This document shows positions 1-8,867 of a DNA stretch of 64,000 nt, piece after piece. A model generated the notes under the pieces. That model was not told where the DNA came from and did not search any database. It saw only the letters and a program-made list of their open reading frames with translations. This DNA comes from Cyclobacteriaceae bacterium (GTDB lineage Bacteria > Bacteroidota > Bacteroidia > Cytophagales > Cyclobacteriaceae), in NCBI GenBank assembly GCA_025455015.1, contig JALONI010000014.1:1-64000 (forward strand), read 5' to 3'. A program made the position numbers and the translations under genes. Numbering within the stretch: position 1 is the first letter of the stretch; each line of letters begins with the position of its first letter.

Positions 1-1
1 T

Positions 2-430
2 TGTACGTCTTGCTTCCAACAACCGGAGATACCGTCATTTGAAGATCAACTGAACGCAGACATTGCCGCCATTGATGCCCACCTGGCGGCCAACAACATC
101 ACGGCCATCCAACATGAAAGCGGCCTCCGGTACGTGGTGGTGGAAGAAGGGTCGGGCCCGAAACCTACGCTGGCCAATACCGTGCGTGTTACCTACACGG
201 GCAAGCTGCTTTCCAACGGGCAAGTCTTTGACCAGCGCACACAGCCCATTGAGTTTGCGTTGCAAAACCTGATTGTGGGCTGGCAGATCGCTTTTCCGCT
301 GCTGAACGTGGGGACGCAGGCCACCTTGTACATCCCATCCGGGTACTGTTATGGACGAGCCGGCTCAGACCGCATTCCGCCCAATGCCATTTTGATCTTT
401 GACGTGGAACTGCTGGCCATTGTGTCGTGA
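2..430 (+). CDS. FKBP-type peptidyl-prolyl isomerase, 5' end outside window
   Basis: Cis-trans proline isomerase of the FKBP class, assisting protein folding, probably in the periplasm. The frame is open from the first bases of the window, so the start lies upstream; the 142 visible codons include a short helical linker and the FKBP core (VRVTYTGKLLSNGQVFD, then a GWQ...LL segment, then IPPNAILIFDVELL at the C-terminus). The core is the usual FKBP length. The visible part opens with Cys-Thr-Ser-Cys, which could be the edge of a lipoprotein signal, but the signal itself is not visible. Its TGA stop overlaps the GTG start of rdgB by four bases, so the two are probably co-translated. Confidence 0.88.
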   Translation, partial: CTSCFQQPEIPSFEDQLNADIAAIDAHLAANNITAIQHESGLRYVVVEEGSGPKPTLANTVRVTYTGKLLSNGQVFDQRTQPIEFALQNLIVGWQIAFPLLNVGTQATLYIPSGYCYGRAGSDRIPPNAILIFDVELLAIVS

Positions 431-1008
431 CGCTTTGCTTCGCCACCCATAACGAACACAAAATTGCCGAAGTGCAGGCTTTGGTTGGGAAGTCGTTTTC
501 GCTGGTGGGCCTCGAGAGCATCGGCTGCCGCGAGGAGTTGGCTGAAGAACAAGACACCCTGCCCGGCAATGCGTGGCAAAAAGCCCACTACGTGTTTACC
601 CGCTACCAAACCCCTTGCTTTGCCGATGATACCGGCTTGGAAGTAGAAACCCTCGGTGGCGCACCGGGGGTTTTTTCTGCCCGCTATGCGGGGCCTCAGC
701 GGAATGCGCACAACAACATGGCCCTGCTGCTAAAAAACCTGGAGGGCCGCGCCTCGCGGGCCGCCCGCTTTCGCACGGTCATCTGCCTGATGGCCGATGA
801 ACAGCCGCGTTACTTTGAAGGGGTACTGACGGGCACCATCGGTTTTGAACCGCGCGGCCACCATGGCTTTGGCTACGATCCGGTATTTTTACCGGACGGC
901 TACCCTCAAACACTGGCCGAATTGCCGCTTCACGAAAAAAACAAAATCAGCCACCGGGCCCGCGCCATGGCCGCCTTTGTCGCATATCTCCAAACCTTGA
1001 AATCGTAA
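427..1008 (+). CDS. rdgB: RdgB/HAM1 non-canonical purine NTP pyrophosphatase
   Basis: House-cleaning enzyme that hydrolyses ITP, dITP and XTP to monophosphates so that deaminated purines stay out of DNA and RNA; cytoplasmic. The 193-residue product has the family signatures: the N-terminal FATHNEHKIAEV stretch (phosphate binding), FADDTGLEVETL with the catalytic acidic residues near residue 66, GAPGVFSARYAG, and the C-terminal HGFGYDPVF and SHRARAM motifs. Length is normal for the family. The start is a GTG sharing GTGA with the stop of the upstream FKBP gene. The udk gene begins directly after its TAA, so FKBP, rdgB and udk look like one transcript. Confidence 0.95.
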   Translation: MTLCFATHNEHKIAEVQALVGKSFSLVGLESIGCREELAEEQDTLPGNAWQKAHYVFTRYQTPCFADDTGLEVETLGGAPGVFSARYAGPQRNAHNNMALLLKNLEGRASRAARFRTVICLMADEQPRYFEGVLTGTIGFEPRGHHGFGYDPVFLPDGYPQTLAELPLHEKNKISHRARAMAAFVAYLQTLKS

Positions 1009-1647
1009 ATGCAAAAACCCTTTACCATCGGCATTACGGGCGGGAGCGGCTCGGGCAAAACGTTTTTCTTGCAAGGCCTGGCCGCCCGTTTTTCGTCTGA
1101 AGAGATATGCCTCATTTCACAGGACAACTACTACAAGCCGCGCGAGCAGCAGCCCATTGACGAAAACGGCATCAAAAACTTTGACCTTCCTGCCTCCATC
1201 GACCACGAGGCCTTTGCAGCCGATTTACTCAAGCTCAAAGCCGGCCAAAACGTGACCAAACTGGAATACACCTTCAACAATCCCGCGGCCACCCCCAACC
1301 AGCTCGAGTTTAAAACAGCCCCCATCATTGTGGTGGAAGGGCTCTTTGTTCAATATTTCGACAACATCGCCAGCGAACTGGACCTGAAAGTTTTTATCGA
1401 GGCCAAAGACCACGTGAAGTTGGGCCGCAGAATCAGGCGTGACCAGATTGAACGGGGCTACGACCTGGACGATGTACTCTACCGGTTTCAGTATCACGTC
1501 ATGCCCGTGTACGAGGCCATGATTGAGCCACTCAAACACCAAGCCGATTTGGTCATACCCAACAACAGCCGTTTTGACCGGGCGCTGGATGTGCTCTCCG
1601 GATTCCTGAAAGCACACATCCACCAGTCGGCCGACTTGCACAGCTAA
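1009..1647 (+). CDS. udk: Uridine kinase
   Basis: Phosphorylates uridine and cytidine to UMP and CMP in pyrimidine salvage; cytoplasmic. The 212-residue protein has the P-loop GGSGSGKT at residues 11-18, the SQDNYYKP segment that holds the catalytic Asp, the FDLPASIDHEAF segment for nucleoside binding, and RRIRRDQIERG, the arginine-rich lid. This order and length match bacterial Udk. The ATG follows the rdgB stop with no gap, indicating translational coupling. A Bacteroidota-type promoter starts just after the udk stop, so the next gene is probably a separate unit. Confidence 0.93.
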   Translation: MQKPFTIGITGGSGSGKTFFLQGLAARFSSEEICLISQDNYYKPREQQPIDENGIKNFDLPASIDHEAFAADLLKLKAGQNVTKLEYTFNNPAATPNQLEFKTAPIIVVEGLFVQYFDNIASELDLKVFIEAKDHVKLGRRIRRDQIERGYDLDDVLYRFQYHVMPVYEAMIEPLKHQADLVIPNNSRFDRALDVLSGFLKAHIHQSADLHS

Positions 1648-1665
1648 TTCTATTCCCTACTTTTG
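1636..1665 (+). promoter_or_regulatory. Predicted Bacteroidota sigma-A promoter for the 1684 gene
   Basis: TTG at 1636-1638, 19 bases, then TACTTTTG at 1658-1665, a full match to the TAnnTTTG -7 element. The following ATG is only 18 bases downstream of the -7 element, so the leader is very short. Part of the promoter lies inside the end of udk. Confidence 0.6.
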
Positions 1666-1683
1666 TAGTCCTTTTTAGTCACC

Positions 1684-2016
1684 ATGCGCCAAAATACGCT
1701 CAAAATCGCCATGATCGCTGCGGGCATCGTTGCCGCGGCCGTTATCGTGTTTGCGCATGTTTTTGCCATGCCAGCCCCTCAAACATCCAAAAACGCGGAG
1801 AAATCCGAACAGTCGGCACCTGCGTTTGAAAAGGCCGTGGGGGCTGAGGCGGTAACCGCGCAGGCTGTACAACTGAACCCATTCATGCCGGCCGCACTGC
1901 TCGCAGTGTTGACCGTTTCGACTGACACCTTCGCCCGGTGTACGCGCGCTGCCCACATTGCCGTGCGCTATTTTGAAACGCTGTTTCAGACGTTTATCGC
2001 ACCGAACGCGCCCTAA
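1684..2016 (+). CDS. Small membrane-anchored or exported protein, unknown function
   Basis: A 110-residue product I do not recognise. Residues about 7-28 are a strongly hydrophobic, alanine/valine-rich segment after a short basic start (MRQNTLK), fitting a signal anchor or uncleaved signal. A Pro/Ala/Glu-rich spacer follows, then a second hydrophobic stretch near residues 65-80 and a C-terminal amphipathic stretch. No catalytic motif is visible. It sits alone between udk and secDF, with a good promoter immediately upstream and a weak terminator-like hairpin downstream, which is the main support for it being a real gene. It could be a lineage-specific envelope protein. Confidence 0.55.
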   Translation: MRQNTLKIAMIAAGIVAAAVIVFAHVFAMPAPQTSKNAEKSEQSAPAFEKAVGAEAVTAQAVQLNPFMPAALLAVLTVSTDTFARCTRAAHIAVRYFETLFQTFIAPNAP

Positions 2017-2042
2017 GGCATTGCGTCATCGCGTTTTCTTGC

Positions 2043-2071
2043 CATCGCCACCGAAGGCGATGAATCTTTTT
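2043..2071 (+). terminator. Weak intrinsic terminator
   Basis: Seven-base stem CATCGCC/GGCGATG with a six-base loop, followed by AATCTTTTTG. It lies between the 1684 gene and secDF. The stem is short and the T run is only five, so termination may be partial. Confidence 0.45.
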
Positions 2072-2106
2072 GTTTCAATCGGTAAAAAATCAATTCACTA
2101 ATTCAT

Positions 2107-5100
2107 ATGCAAAATAAAGGAGTCGTTGTTGGTCTTACGATCATCATCACGGCATTGTGTCTGTACTACCTGTCGTTCACGTTCGTGTCGCGCAGGGTGC
2201 AGAGCGATGCCATTGCCTACGCCACCGATGCCAACGGCACGGTTAATCTGTTGAAAAAAGTAAATTACCTGGATTCTGTTTGGAACCAGCCCGTGTACAA
2301 CTTGTTCGGGGCCGAATACACGTACAAAGAAGTAAAAGAAAATGAACTGAGCCTGGGGCTGGATTTGCAAGGGGGCATGCACGTAGTGCTGGAAGTGTCG
2401 CCCGTGGAAATCATTCGCGGGCTGGCGGGCAACAATGCCAATGACCCCGCGTTTGTGGCGGCCATCCAACAGGCGCGCGCACAGCAGGCCATCAGCCAAG
2501 ATAACTTCAGCGCATTGTTTTTTAAGGCTTTTAAAGAAGCCAACCCCGACCGCAAACTGGCTTCGCTGTTTGCTTCCTCGGCCAACAAAGACAAAGTGAG
2601 CATCTCGGATGACGATGGCAAAGTGCAAAGTTTTGTCGATGCCGAAATCGAAGACGCCATCGGCCGCTCGTTCACGATCCTGAAAACCCGCATTGACCAG
2701 TTTGGCACCTCACAACCCAACATCCAACGCCTACAAGGCACCGGACGCATTCAAATTGAAATACCCGGGGCCGACAACCCGCAGCGCGTGCGCAAGTTGT
2801 TGCAGGGCGTAGCGCGTTTGGAGTTTTGGGAAGTGGCCGACTTCGGCAACGACCAGCAATTGGCGACCTCGCTGGGCAATATCAACACCTTGCTGACCAA
2901 CGAACAGACGGCAAAGGCGAAAGCGCAAACGGCTTCGGGCGAAGACACGGTGAGCACCCCGGCCGATTCGACCCAATCCGCGCTGGAAAAACAATTGAGC
3001 TCCGCCACCGACAGCACGGGCAGCGCGCTGGATTCACTGCGCAACGCCATGACCAATCCGCTCTTCAACTGGAGCCAAAACATCCCCTTCCTGTACAACG
3101 TCAAAGACACGGCCAAGGTAAACCGCATTCTCAGGCGCGATGACATCCGCAGCATGCTGGGCAATGGCTATCGCTTGTATTGGGATGTGAAAGCCGATCC
3201 GGATGTGACCCCCGGGGTGGAAGACATCCAACTGAATTTCTTGAAGGCCAATAAAGGCAAGCCCCTGTTGACGGGCGAGGTGATTAATGACGCACGGCAG
3301 GACTATGATCAGTATGGCAAGCCGGCCGTCACGATGACTATGGACCCGAACGGTACCCGGGCCTGGGCCAAAATCACCAAGGCCGCATCCGAACAACGGC
3401 CCCAGGGTCGCGTTGCCATCGTGTTGGACAACTATGTGTACACGGCCCCCACGGTACAGGGCGAAATTCCCAATGGCAACTCGCAGATCACCGGCCGTTT
3501 TGAAATTGAAGAGGCCGTGGATTTGGCCAACGTGCTCAAGGCCGGTTCGCTGCCTGCGCCCACGCGCATCGTGGAAGAAGCCATTGTGGGCCCTACGTTG
3601 GGTCAGGTAGCGCAGAATCAGGGGCTGATCTCGATGGCCTGCGGCCTGGGCTTGGTGGTTTTGTTTATGATTGCCTATTACGCCAAAGGAGGCTGGGTGG
3701 CCAACATTGCGCTGCTGTTCAACATCTTTTTCATCCTGGGCATTTTGGCCCAGTTCAATGCCGCCCTCACCCTGCCGGGTATTGCGGGTATTGTGTTAAC
3801 GATGGGTATGGCTGTGGATGCCAACGTGTTGATTTACGAGCGCATCAAAGAAGAACTCAAGCATGGCATCAAAGTAAAAGAAGCCATCCGCAAAGGATAT
3901 AAAAATGCGTTTGCCACCATTTTTGACTCCAACCTAACCACGTTTATCACGGCAGCCGCCCTGTTCATTCTCGGCTCGGGGCCGCTCAAAGGTTTTGCCA
4001 TTGTGCTGATGATCGGTATCGCCACTTCGTTTTTCTCGGCCGTTTACATTTCGCGCGTGTTCATCGAGTGGATGACGCGCAAGGGCGATGACTCCAAGAT
4101 TTCGTTCGAGACCCCGTTGGCCAACGTGGTGCGCCAGCGCAAGCACTTTGATTTTGTGGGCGTGCGCAAAATCGGCTACGTCTTCTCCGTGATCTTCATC
4201 GGCTTGGGCTTTGCCATCATCGCCTTCAAGGGCATGAATTTGGGTGTCGACTTTAAGGGGGGCCGCTCGTACACTGTGTCGTTCACGCAACCGGTAAGGG
4301 CCACCGACCTGAAGGTATCGCTGACCCAGAGTTTTGAAAATGCCGGCACGGAGGTGAAAAACTTTGGCAGCAACAACGTCATGAAAGTGACTACTTCCTA
4401 TCTGGTGGACGATGAATCGACCGAAGCCGATGAGAAAGTGCAGGGAGCCATGATTGCCGCCATCGAAAAATTCAGCGGCAAAACGTTTGTGGACGAAGAA
4501 AGCGCGCTGACCGATGGTACCTTCACGATCTCTTCGTCTTCAAAGGTTGGTGCCACAATAGCCGATGACATCAAGAACTCGGCCTTCAAAGCCAGTTTGG
4601 TATCCTTGCTGCTCATTTTCTTGTACATTTTGGTGCGCTTCAAACGCTGGCAGTTTAGCGCGGGTGCCATCATCGCCACCGTGCACGACACGCTGTTTGT
4701 GATTGCCGCCTTTGCCATCTTGAGCCTGTTTGGCATCAGCTTTGAAATTGACCAGATTTTTGTGGCGGCCGTACTCACCATCATTGGCTACTCCATCAAT
4801 GACACGGTGATCATTTTTGACCGCATTCGCGAATACCTGGGTATGGGTACAAGCCATGACCGGAAGCGTATCTTTAACGAGGCCATCAACACCACGCTAA
4901 GCCGCACCATCATTACCGGTGGCACCACGTTGATCGTGGTGCTGGTGCTGTTGATTTTTGGTGGCGAAGTATTGCGCGGCTTTTCCTTTGCGTTGGTGTT
5001 GGGCATTGTGATGGGCACATACTCGTCCATCTTTATTGCCGCGCCCGTAGTGTTGGATCTCGATCCTTCGGGGGAATCGGATAAACCGGCCGACAAAAAA

Positions 5101-5127
5101 GAGCCGAAGGCCGTAGCGGCTGTGTAG
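2107..5127 (+). CDS. secDF: Fused protein translocase subunit SecDF
   Basis: Membrane component that uses the proton-motive force to finish Sec-dependent export by pulling substrate on the periplasmic side. The 1006-residue protein is a natural SecD-SecF fusion as found across Bacteroidota. SecD half: N-terminal membrane segment (residues 6-28), LGLDLQGGMHVVLEV near residue 83, the periplasmic P1 region, then a six-helix block containing GMAVDANVLIYERIKEE. SecF half: LGVDFKGG near residue 712, then a second six-helix block with IGYSINDTVIIFDRIRE. A Ser/Thr/Ala-rich insertion sits in the P1 region at about residues 260-320. The C-terminal tail is charged and Lys-rich. A strong terminator follows, so it is probably a single-gene unit. 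Confidence 0.97.
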   Translation: MQNKGVVVGLTIIITALCLYYLSFTFVSRRVQSDAIAYATDANGTVNLLKKVNYLDSVWNQPVYNLFGAEYTYKEVKENELSLGLDLQGGMHVVLEVSPVEIIRGLAGNNANDPAFVAAIQQARAQQAISQDNFSALFFKAFKEANPDRKLASLFASSANKDKVSISDDDGKVQSFVDAEIEDAIGRSFTILKTRIDQFGTSQPNIQRLQGTGRIQIEIPGADNPQRVRKLLQGVARLEFWEVADFGNDQQLATSLGNINTLLTNEQTAKAKAQTASGEDTVSTPADSTQSALEKQLSSATDSTGSALDSLRNAMTNPLFNWSQNIPFLYNVKDTAKVNRILRRDDIRSMLGNGYRLYWDVKADPDVTPGVEDIQLNFLKANKGKPLLTGEVINDARQDYDQYGKPAVTMTMDPNGTRAWAKITKAASEQRPQGRVAIVLDNYVYTAPTVQGEIPNGNSQITGRFEIEEAVDLANVLKAGSLPAPTRIVEEAIVGPTLGQVAQNQGLISMACGLGLVVLFMIAYYAKGGWVANIALLFNIFFILGILAQFNAALTLPGIAGIVLTMGMAVDANVLIYERIKEELKHGIKVKEAIRKGYKNAFATIFDSNLTTFITAAALFILGSGPLKGFAIVLMIGIATSFFSAVYISRVFIEWMTRKGDDSKISFETPLANVVRQRKHFDFVGVRKIGYVFSVIFIGLGFAIIAFKGMNLGVDFKGGRSYTVSFTQPVRATDLKVSLTQSFENAGTEVKNFGSNNVMKVTTSYLVDDESTEADEKVQGAMIAAIEKFSGKTFVDEESALTDGTFTISSSSKVGATIADDIKNSAFKASLVSLLLIFLYILVRFKRWQFSAGAIIATVHDTLFVIAAFAILSLFGISFEIDQIFVAAVLTIIGYSINDTVIIFDRIREYLGMGTSHDRKRIFNEAINTTLSRTIITGGTTLIVVLVLLIFGGEVLRGFSFALVLGIVMGTYSSIFIAAPVVLDLDPSGESDKPADKKEPKAVAAV

Positions 5128-5144
5128 TTCGCAGCCGATCTACG

Positions 5145-5181
5145 AAAAAGCCCCGAAGCCTATGTGCTTCGGGGCTTTTTT
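5145..5181 (+). terminator. Intrinsic terminator of secDF
   Basis: Perfect stem AAAAAGCCCCGAAGC / GCTTCGGGGCTTTTT with a six-base loop, ending in a run of T. Because the arms begin with A and end with T it can work on both strands, but the only gene reading into it is secDF. Confidence 0.9.
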
Positions 5182-5242
5182 CTTTAACTCAATTCTAATG
5201 CAAGCGGGCGCGCACGGGGGATACCTTTGCGTTGGTAGCGGC

Positions 5243-6148
5243 ATGGAAAAGATGACAAAACGTTTCGTCTGGTGGGCTGGTTTTTGGTTGATGGGGTGGC
5301 ATGCTGCAGCACAGGAAGACAGCGTGAAAATCGTCAATCAGCTGTTGGATAGTCTGTATATTGCCGAAGTGGAACGGCAACAAGGTTCGCCCAAGGTGCT
5401 TCATGCCGAGCCGCTGTTTATCGACTTGATCCGCGACTTAGGTGCCCGCCAGGGGGAGCGCGAGTGGAACGTGGGGATGGGGCTCACGGACCGCACAAAG
5501 TATGACATGTACACCGCGTTGGTGGAATATGAGTGGGCACCGATTGACCGGCTGGGGTTGGAAGTGGAGGTGCCGTTCTCGTTGTACGATCCCCTGCTAA
5601 ATGGGGCGCCCAAAGACAGCATACCCAAAAGCAAACTGAACAGTTTGAAGTTGGCCGGGCAGTATACATTGCTGGTGTCGGAACGGTGGCAAACCTCGCT
5701 GGCGTTGGGCTACATTCATGAGTTTGAACTGACGGAATTTGCCCGGTATGGGCGTGAGCGTGCCTGGCAAGGCAACCTGGCCAACCCGTTTTTTATTGCC
5801 GCCAAGCGCTGGGCACAAAATTTCCATACCCTCGTGTACACGGGGCCGCAGTTTTTCCACCACCGCGGAAAAGGCACGGTAATGAAGACCTACCAAATCA
5901 ACACCAACGTGCACTACATGATCTCGGGGACTCGTAACTTTATTGGTGTGGAGGTAAACAAAACCACGCGTGCCCGCGATTTAGATATGGTGATACGCCC
6001 CCAGATGCGCGTGGGCGTGGCCGATAACTTACTGGTGGGCATTGTGGCGGGCATTCCGGTGAAGCGCGAAACCGAACGGTTTAGTTCGTTTCTTCGGATT
6101 ATTTACGAGCCGCGCCACCGGCACCCGAAAGAAAAAATAAAGGCATGA
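5243..6148 (+). CDS. Putative outer-membrane beta-barrel protein (HAEPLFIDLIRDLGAR family)
   Basis: Exported protein of about 301 residues with a signal peptide (MTKRFVWWAGFW then ...HAAAQ, cleavage likely after Ala-Gln or Ala-Ala). Mature residues begin acidic, carry the motif HAEPLFIDLIRDLGAR, then alternate short aromatic beta-strands (YDMYTALVEYEW, TSLALGYIHEFEL, FHTLVYTGPQFF) and end with a basic tail. The pattern suggests a small outer-membrane beta-barrel; no enzyme motif is seen. The ATG at 5243 was chosen because the earlier in-frame start at 5162 lies inside the secDF terminator. The response-regulator gene starts 43 bases downstream in the same direction, so a link with envelope signalling is possible but unproven. 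Confidence 0.65.
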   Translation: MEKMTKRFVWWAGFWLMGWHAAAQEDSVKIVNQLLDSLYIAEVERQQGSPKVLHAEPLFIDLIRDLGARQGEREWNVGMGLTDRTKYDMYTALVEYEWAPIDRLGLEVEVPFSLYDPLLNGAPKDSIPKSKLNSLKLAGQYTLLVSERWQTSLALGYIHEFELTEFARYGRERAWQGNLANPFFIAAKRWAQNFHTLVYTGPQFFHHRGKGTVMKTYQINTNVHYMISGTRNFIGVEVNKTTRARDLDMVIRPQMRVGVADNLLVGIVAGIPVKRETERFSSFLRIIYEPRHRHPKEKIKA

Positions 6149-6191
6149 GTCACTTCGCTGGCGCAGCATTCAACCCGAAAACCACGGCACG

Positions 6192-6869
6192 ATGAAAATA
6201 TTATTGATCGAAGACGAGCCCAAAACATCGCAGTACATCAAAAAAGGGCTGGAAGAAAACAGCTATGACGTAGATGTAGCCGATGATGGAAAAGCGGGAA
6301 AGCACCTGGCCTTCCGTAACCAATACGACCTGATTATCTCCGACATTATCATGCCGGGTATGACCGGGCTGGAGCTGTGCCACGAACTGCGCGCGGCCAA
6401 GATCGAGACTCCCGTACTGCTGCTGACCGCCCTGGGTAGCACCGACAATATCGTGGAGGGCTTTGACAGTGGGGCCGATGACTACCTGCCCAAGCCTTTT
6501 GAGTTTCGGGAGCTGCTGGTACGCATCCGGGCGCTGGGCAAGCGTTCTGCGCGCGCGCCCATCCCCACCACCGTCTTGCGGGCAGGCGATTTGACCATGG
6601 ACTGCGACACAAAAATTGTTACCCGCGCGGGCAGGCGGATAGACCTTACGGTAAAGGAGTTTGCCTTGCTGGAATATTTCCTTCGCAACAAAGAGCGAGT
6701 CATTTCACGGGCCGAGCTCTCGAAAAACGTGTGGAACATGGATTTTGACACGGGCACCAACATGGTGGAGGTGTATGTAAACTACCTGCGCAAAAAAATG
6801 GACCGCGAGTTTGACACCAAACTCATCCACACGTACATTGGCATGGGCTACGCCCTGAAAGACAGCTAA
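6192..6869 (+). CDS. OmpR/PhoB-family response regulator
   Basis: DNA-binding response regulator of 225 residues. The receiver domain (1-118) has the acidic pocket Glu7/Asp8, phospho-acceptor Asp51 in SDIIMPG, the conserved Thr in LLLTALG and Lys in LPKPFEF. The C-terminal winged helix (about 128-225) has the usual ELSKNVWNMDFDTGTNMVEV recognition region and ends with the YIGMGYAL beta-hairpin of OmpR-family proteins. The sensor-kinase gene begins two bases after its stop, so they form a cognate pair. The closest well-known relatives by pattern are CusR-like regulators, but the signal cannot be read from the sequence. Confidence 0.93.
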   Translation: MKILLIEDEPKTSQYIKKGLEENSYDVDVADDGKAGKHLAFRNQYDLIISDIIMPGMTGLELCHELRAAKIETPVLLLTALGSTDNIVEGFDSGADDYLPKPFEFRELLVRIRALGKRSARAPIPTTVLRAGDLTMDCDTKIVTRAGRRIDLTVKEFALLEYFLRNKERVISRAELSKNVWNMDFDTGTNMVEVYVNYLRKKMDREFDTKLIHTYIGMGYALKDS

Positions 6870-6871
6870 GC

Positions 6872-8245
6872 GTGCAAATACGTACCCGCCTTACCCTTCG
6901 GTTCACCATCCTGGTGAGCGCCATTGTGTTAGTCAGTTTTTTGGTCATCTACGCCCTGGCGCACCAGTTTATCCAGCAAGAATTTTACAGCCGGTTGAAC
7001 GACAAGGCGGTGACCTCCGCCATTTTGCTGTTGAAAGTACAAGAGGTTGACTCCGCCTTGCTCAAAGTCATTGATCGCGCCAAGCGCGACATGTTGAATC
7101 AACAGTTTGTGAAGATTTACAATCCGGAAGGGGAGCTGCTGTACAATAGCGCAGACTCGGTGTTGTTCACGTTGTCGCCCGGGTACCTGACTCAAATCAA
7201 GACCAACAAGTTGTTGCAGTTTAAGCTGAACGAGTATGAGATGGTGGGTTTCAAGTTTCGCGATCAAAGCCGCGACTACGTGGTGGTGGGCGGTGCCGTG
7301 GATACCGGAGGGCGGCAGCAACTGCGAAATCTCAAGCGCCTGCTGATGGTATTATTTGTGGTCATGATTTTGATTGTCGGCTATGCCGGTTGGGTTTTCA
7401 GTGCCCGCGCCCTTCGCCCCATCAACAAAGTGATTTCCGATGCAAAAAATCTATCGCCCCACACGCTGGGCCTACGCCTGACGCCCGCTGCCCAACAGGA
7501 CGAAATCGGAAAGCTGATCTCCATCATCAACGAACAACTGGCCCGCATTGAAGCCGCCTTCAACCTGCAGAAAATGTTTGTGGCCAATGTGTCGCATGAG
7601 CTGAACAACCCCCTGACCAAGATTACGTCACAATTGGAAGTAACCCTGTTTAAGCCCCGGCCACTGGACGAATATCAAAAAACGATTGAGTCCGTGCTGG
7701 AAGACATACGCGAGCTGAACCAGCTCTCGGCCAGTTTGCTGGAGTTGGCGCGTATTGCTCAAAATGAAAATACGTTTGTGCGGCAACAGGTGCGCCTGGA
7801 CGAGATTCTCTGGGATGTGCGCGACAGCCTGCAGGCCATGGATGCGCGCTACGTGGTGGGCGTGGAGATACGCGACATGCCGGATGATGACCGCCAACTG
7901 TGCGTGATAGGCAACCCGTATCTGATCAAAGTAGCGTTGCGCAACATGGTGGAAAACGCCTGTAAGTTTTCCGCCAATCACCGGGCTCACGTAACGCTTC
8001 AGCGCACACACGACCAGCTAACGGTATCCATTGCCGACAAGGGCATTGGCATGAAGCCAAGCGACATTGCCCATATTTTCCAACCCTTTTTCCGTACGGA
8101 CGCCAGCTCGAAAATCAAGGGCCATGGGGTTGGGTTGTCGCTCAGCCATCGCATCATCGCCATTCATCATGGCCAAATACACGTGGATTCAGCGCTGGGC
8201 GTGGGCACGTTGGTCACCGTTTCGCTACCGGGCGTGTCGGGGTAA
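6872..8245 (+). CDS. Two-component sensor histidine kinase
   Basis: Inner-membrane sensor, 457 residues, that autophosphorylates on His and passes phosphate to the adjacent regulator. N-terminal membrane helix about 10-30, periplasmic sensor region about 31-152, second helix about 155-175, HAMP linker to about 225, HisKA with His242 in VSHELNNPL, and HATPase with the N box (NMVENACKFS), G1 box (DKGIGMKP) and G2 box (GHGVGLSLS). The H box has HELNNP rather than the common HELRTP. The start is GTG at 6872, two bases after the regulator stop, indicating translational coupling. It is followed by a strong terminator. The periplasmic domain is too generic to name a ligand. Confidence 0.93.
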   Translation: MQIRTRLTLRFTILVSAIVLVSFLVIYALAHQFIQQEFYSRLNDKAVTSAILLLKVQEVDSALLKVIDRAKRDMLNQQFVKIYNPEGELLYNSADSVLFTLSPGYLTQIKTNKLLQFKLNEYEMVGFKFRDQSRDYVVVGGAVDTGGRQQLRNLKRLLMVLFVVMILIVGYAGWVFSARALRPINKVISDAKNLSPHTLGLRLTPAAQQDEIGKLISIINEQLARIEAAFNLQKMFVANVSHELNNPLTKITSQLEVTLFKPRPLDEYQKTIESVLEDIRELNQLSASLLELARIAQNENTFVRQQVRLDEILWDVRDSLQAMDARYVVGVEIRDMPDDDRQLCVIGNPYLIKVALRNMVENACKFSANHRAHVTLQRTHDQLTVSIADKGIGMKPSDIAHIFQPFFRTDASSKIKGHGVGLSLSHRIIAIHHGQIHVDSALGVGTLVTVSLPGVSG

Positions 8246-8369
8246 TCTAATGTAGTTTTAATGACGTTTGGGCAGCGGGTAGGTGGCAGCCCGCTACATT
8301 TACTGCTCATAGTTTTTTCGGTTTTACAGGTTATCCGGAATAGTCGCTAAGCCAAGATGATTCCGGTGG

Positions 8370-8398
8370 AAACCGGCCCTTCACGGGCCGGTTTTTTT
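8370..8398 (+). terminator. Intrinsic terminator after the sensor kinase
   Basis: Ten-base stem AAACCGGCCC / GGGCCGGTTT with a five-base loop and seven T. The T run overlaps the stop codon of the convergent gldH gene. Confidence 0.85.
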
Positions 8399-8867
8399 AT
8401 GGCTTGGCGGGTTTCTCCACGCGCACGCCCACGGCTAACACTCCCGGCAGGGTATCTTGCCGCATGAATTGTTCCAAGCGTACCTGATACTTGCCTTTGG
8501 CCGGAAAGGCAAATCCGGGCGAAAGCACAAAGCGGTGGTCAAACACATCGCCTAACCCACTTTGGCCAAAGGGCTCGCCTGTCTTTTGATCAAACAAGTA
8601 GCTGCCGACCAGTTTACGCTCCAAAACCAACCCGGTGGAATCGTGCAAACTGTAGTTGACGAACAAGCGGGCATAGGGATAGTCGAGCGAATTGCGGACC
8701 GTGTAGTAGATCGGTAAGGTTTCGGGTTCGTTCACCTCAAATTCAAAAGCGGGCACCACCTTTACATCCCACGCGCGCGCGGCAAACGTAACGTGGTCCT
8801 CGTACAACCGGTTATCGTGGCATGCCACTACACAAAGGCATGCACACACGAAGGCAACATACCTCAT
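8397..8867 (-). CDS. gldH: Gliding-motility lipoprotein GldH-like
   Basis: Predicted lipoprotein of 156 residues: MRYVAFVCACLCVVAC gives a short basic start, a hydrophobic core and a lipobox ending in Cys16. The mature part, with EVNEPETLPIYYTVRN, YPYARLFVNYSL and the C-terminal GKYQVRLEQFMRQD, matches the GldH family of Bacteroidota, required for gliding and type IX secretion function in Flavobacterium. Its ATG overlaps the stop of ricT by four bases (ATGA), the conserved gene order in this phylum. Whether this organism glides is not decided by this gene alone. A terminator on the other strand overlaps its stop. Confidence 0.8.
   Translation of the reverse strand: MRYVAFVCACLCVVACHDNRLYEDHVTFAARAWDVKVVPAFEFEVNEPETLPIYYTVRNSLDYPYARLFVNYSLHDSTGLVLERKLVGSYLFDQKTGEPFGQSGLGDVFDHRFVLSPGFAFPAKGKYQVRLEQFMRQDTLPGVLAVGVRVEKPAKP

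Noticed and set aside
5162-5242. Upstream start for the beta-barrel protein
   Set aside because: It lies inside the secDF terminator and adds no signal sequence; ATG 5243 precedes a clear signal peptide.
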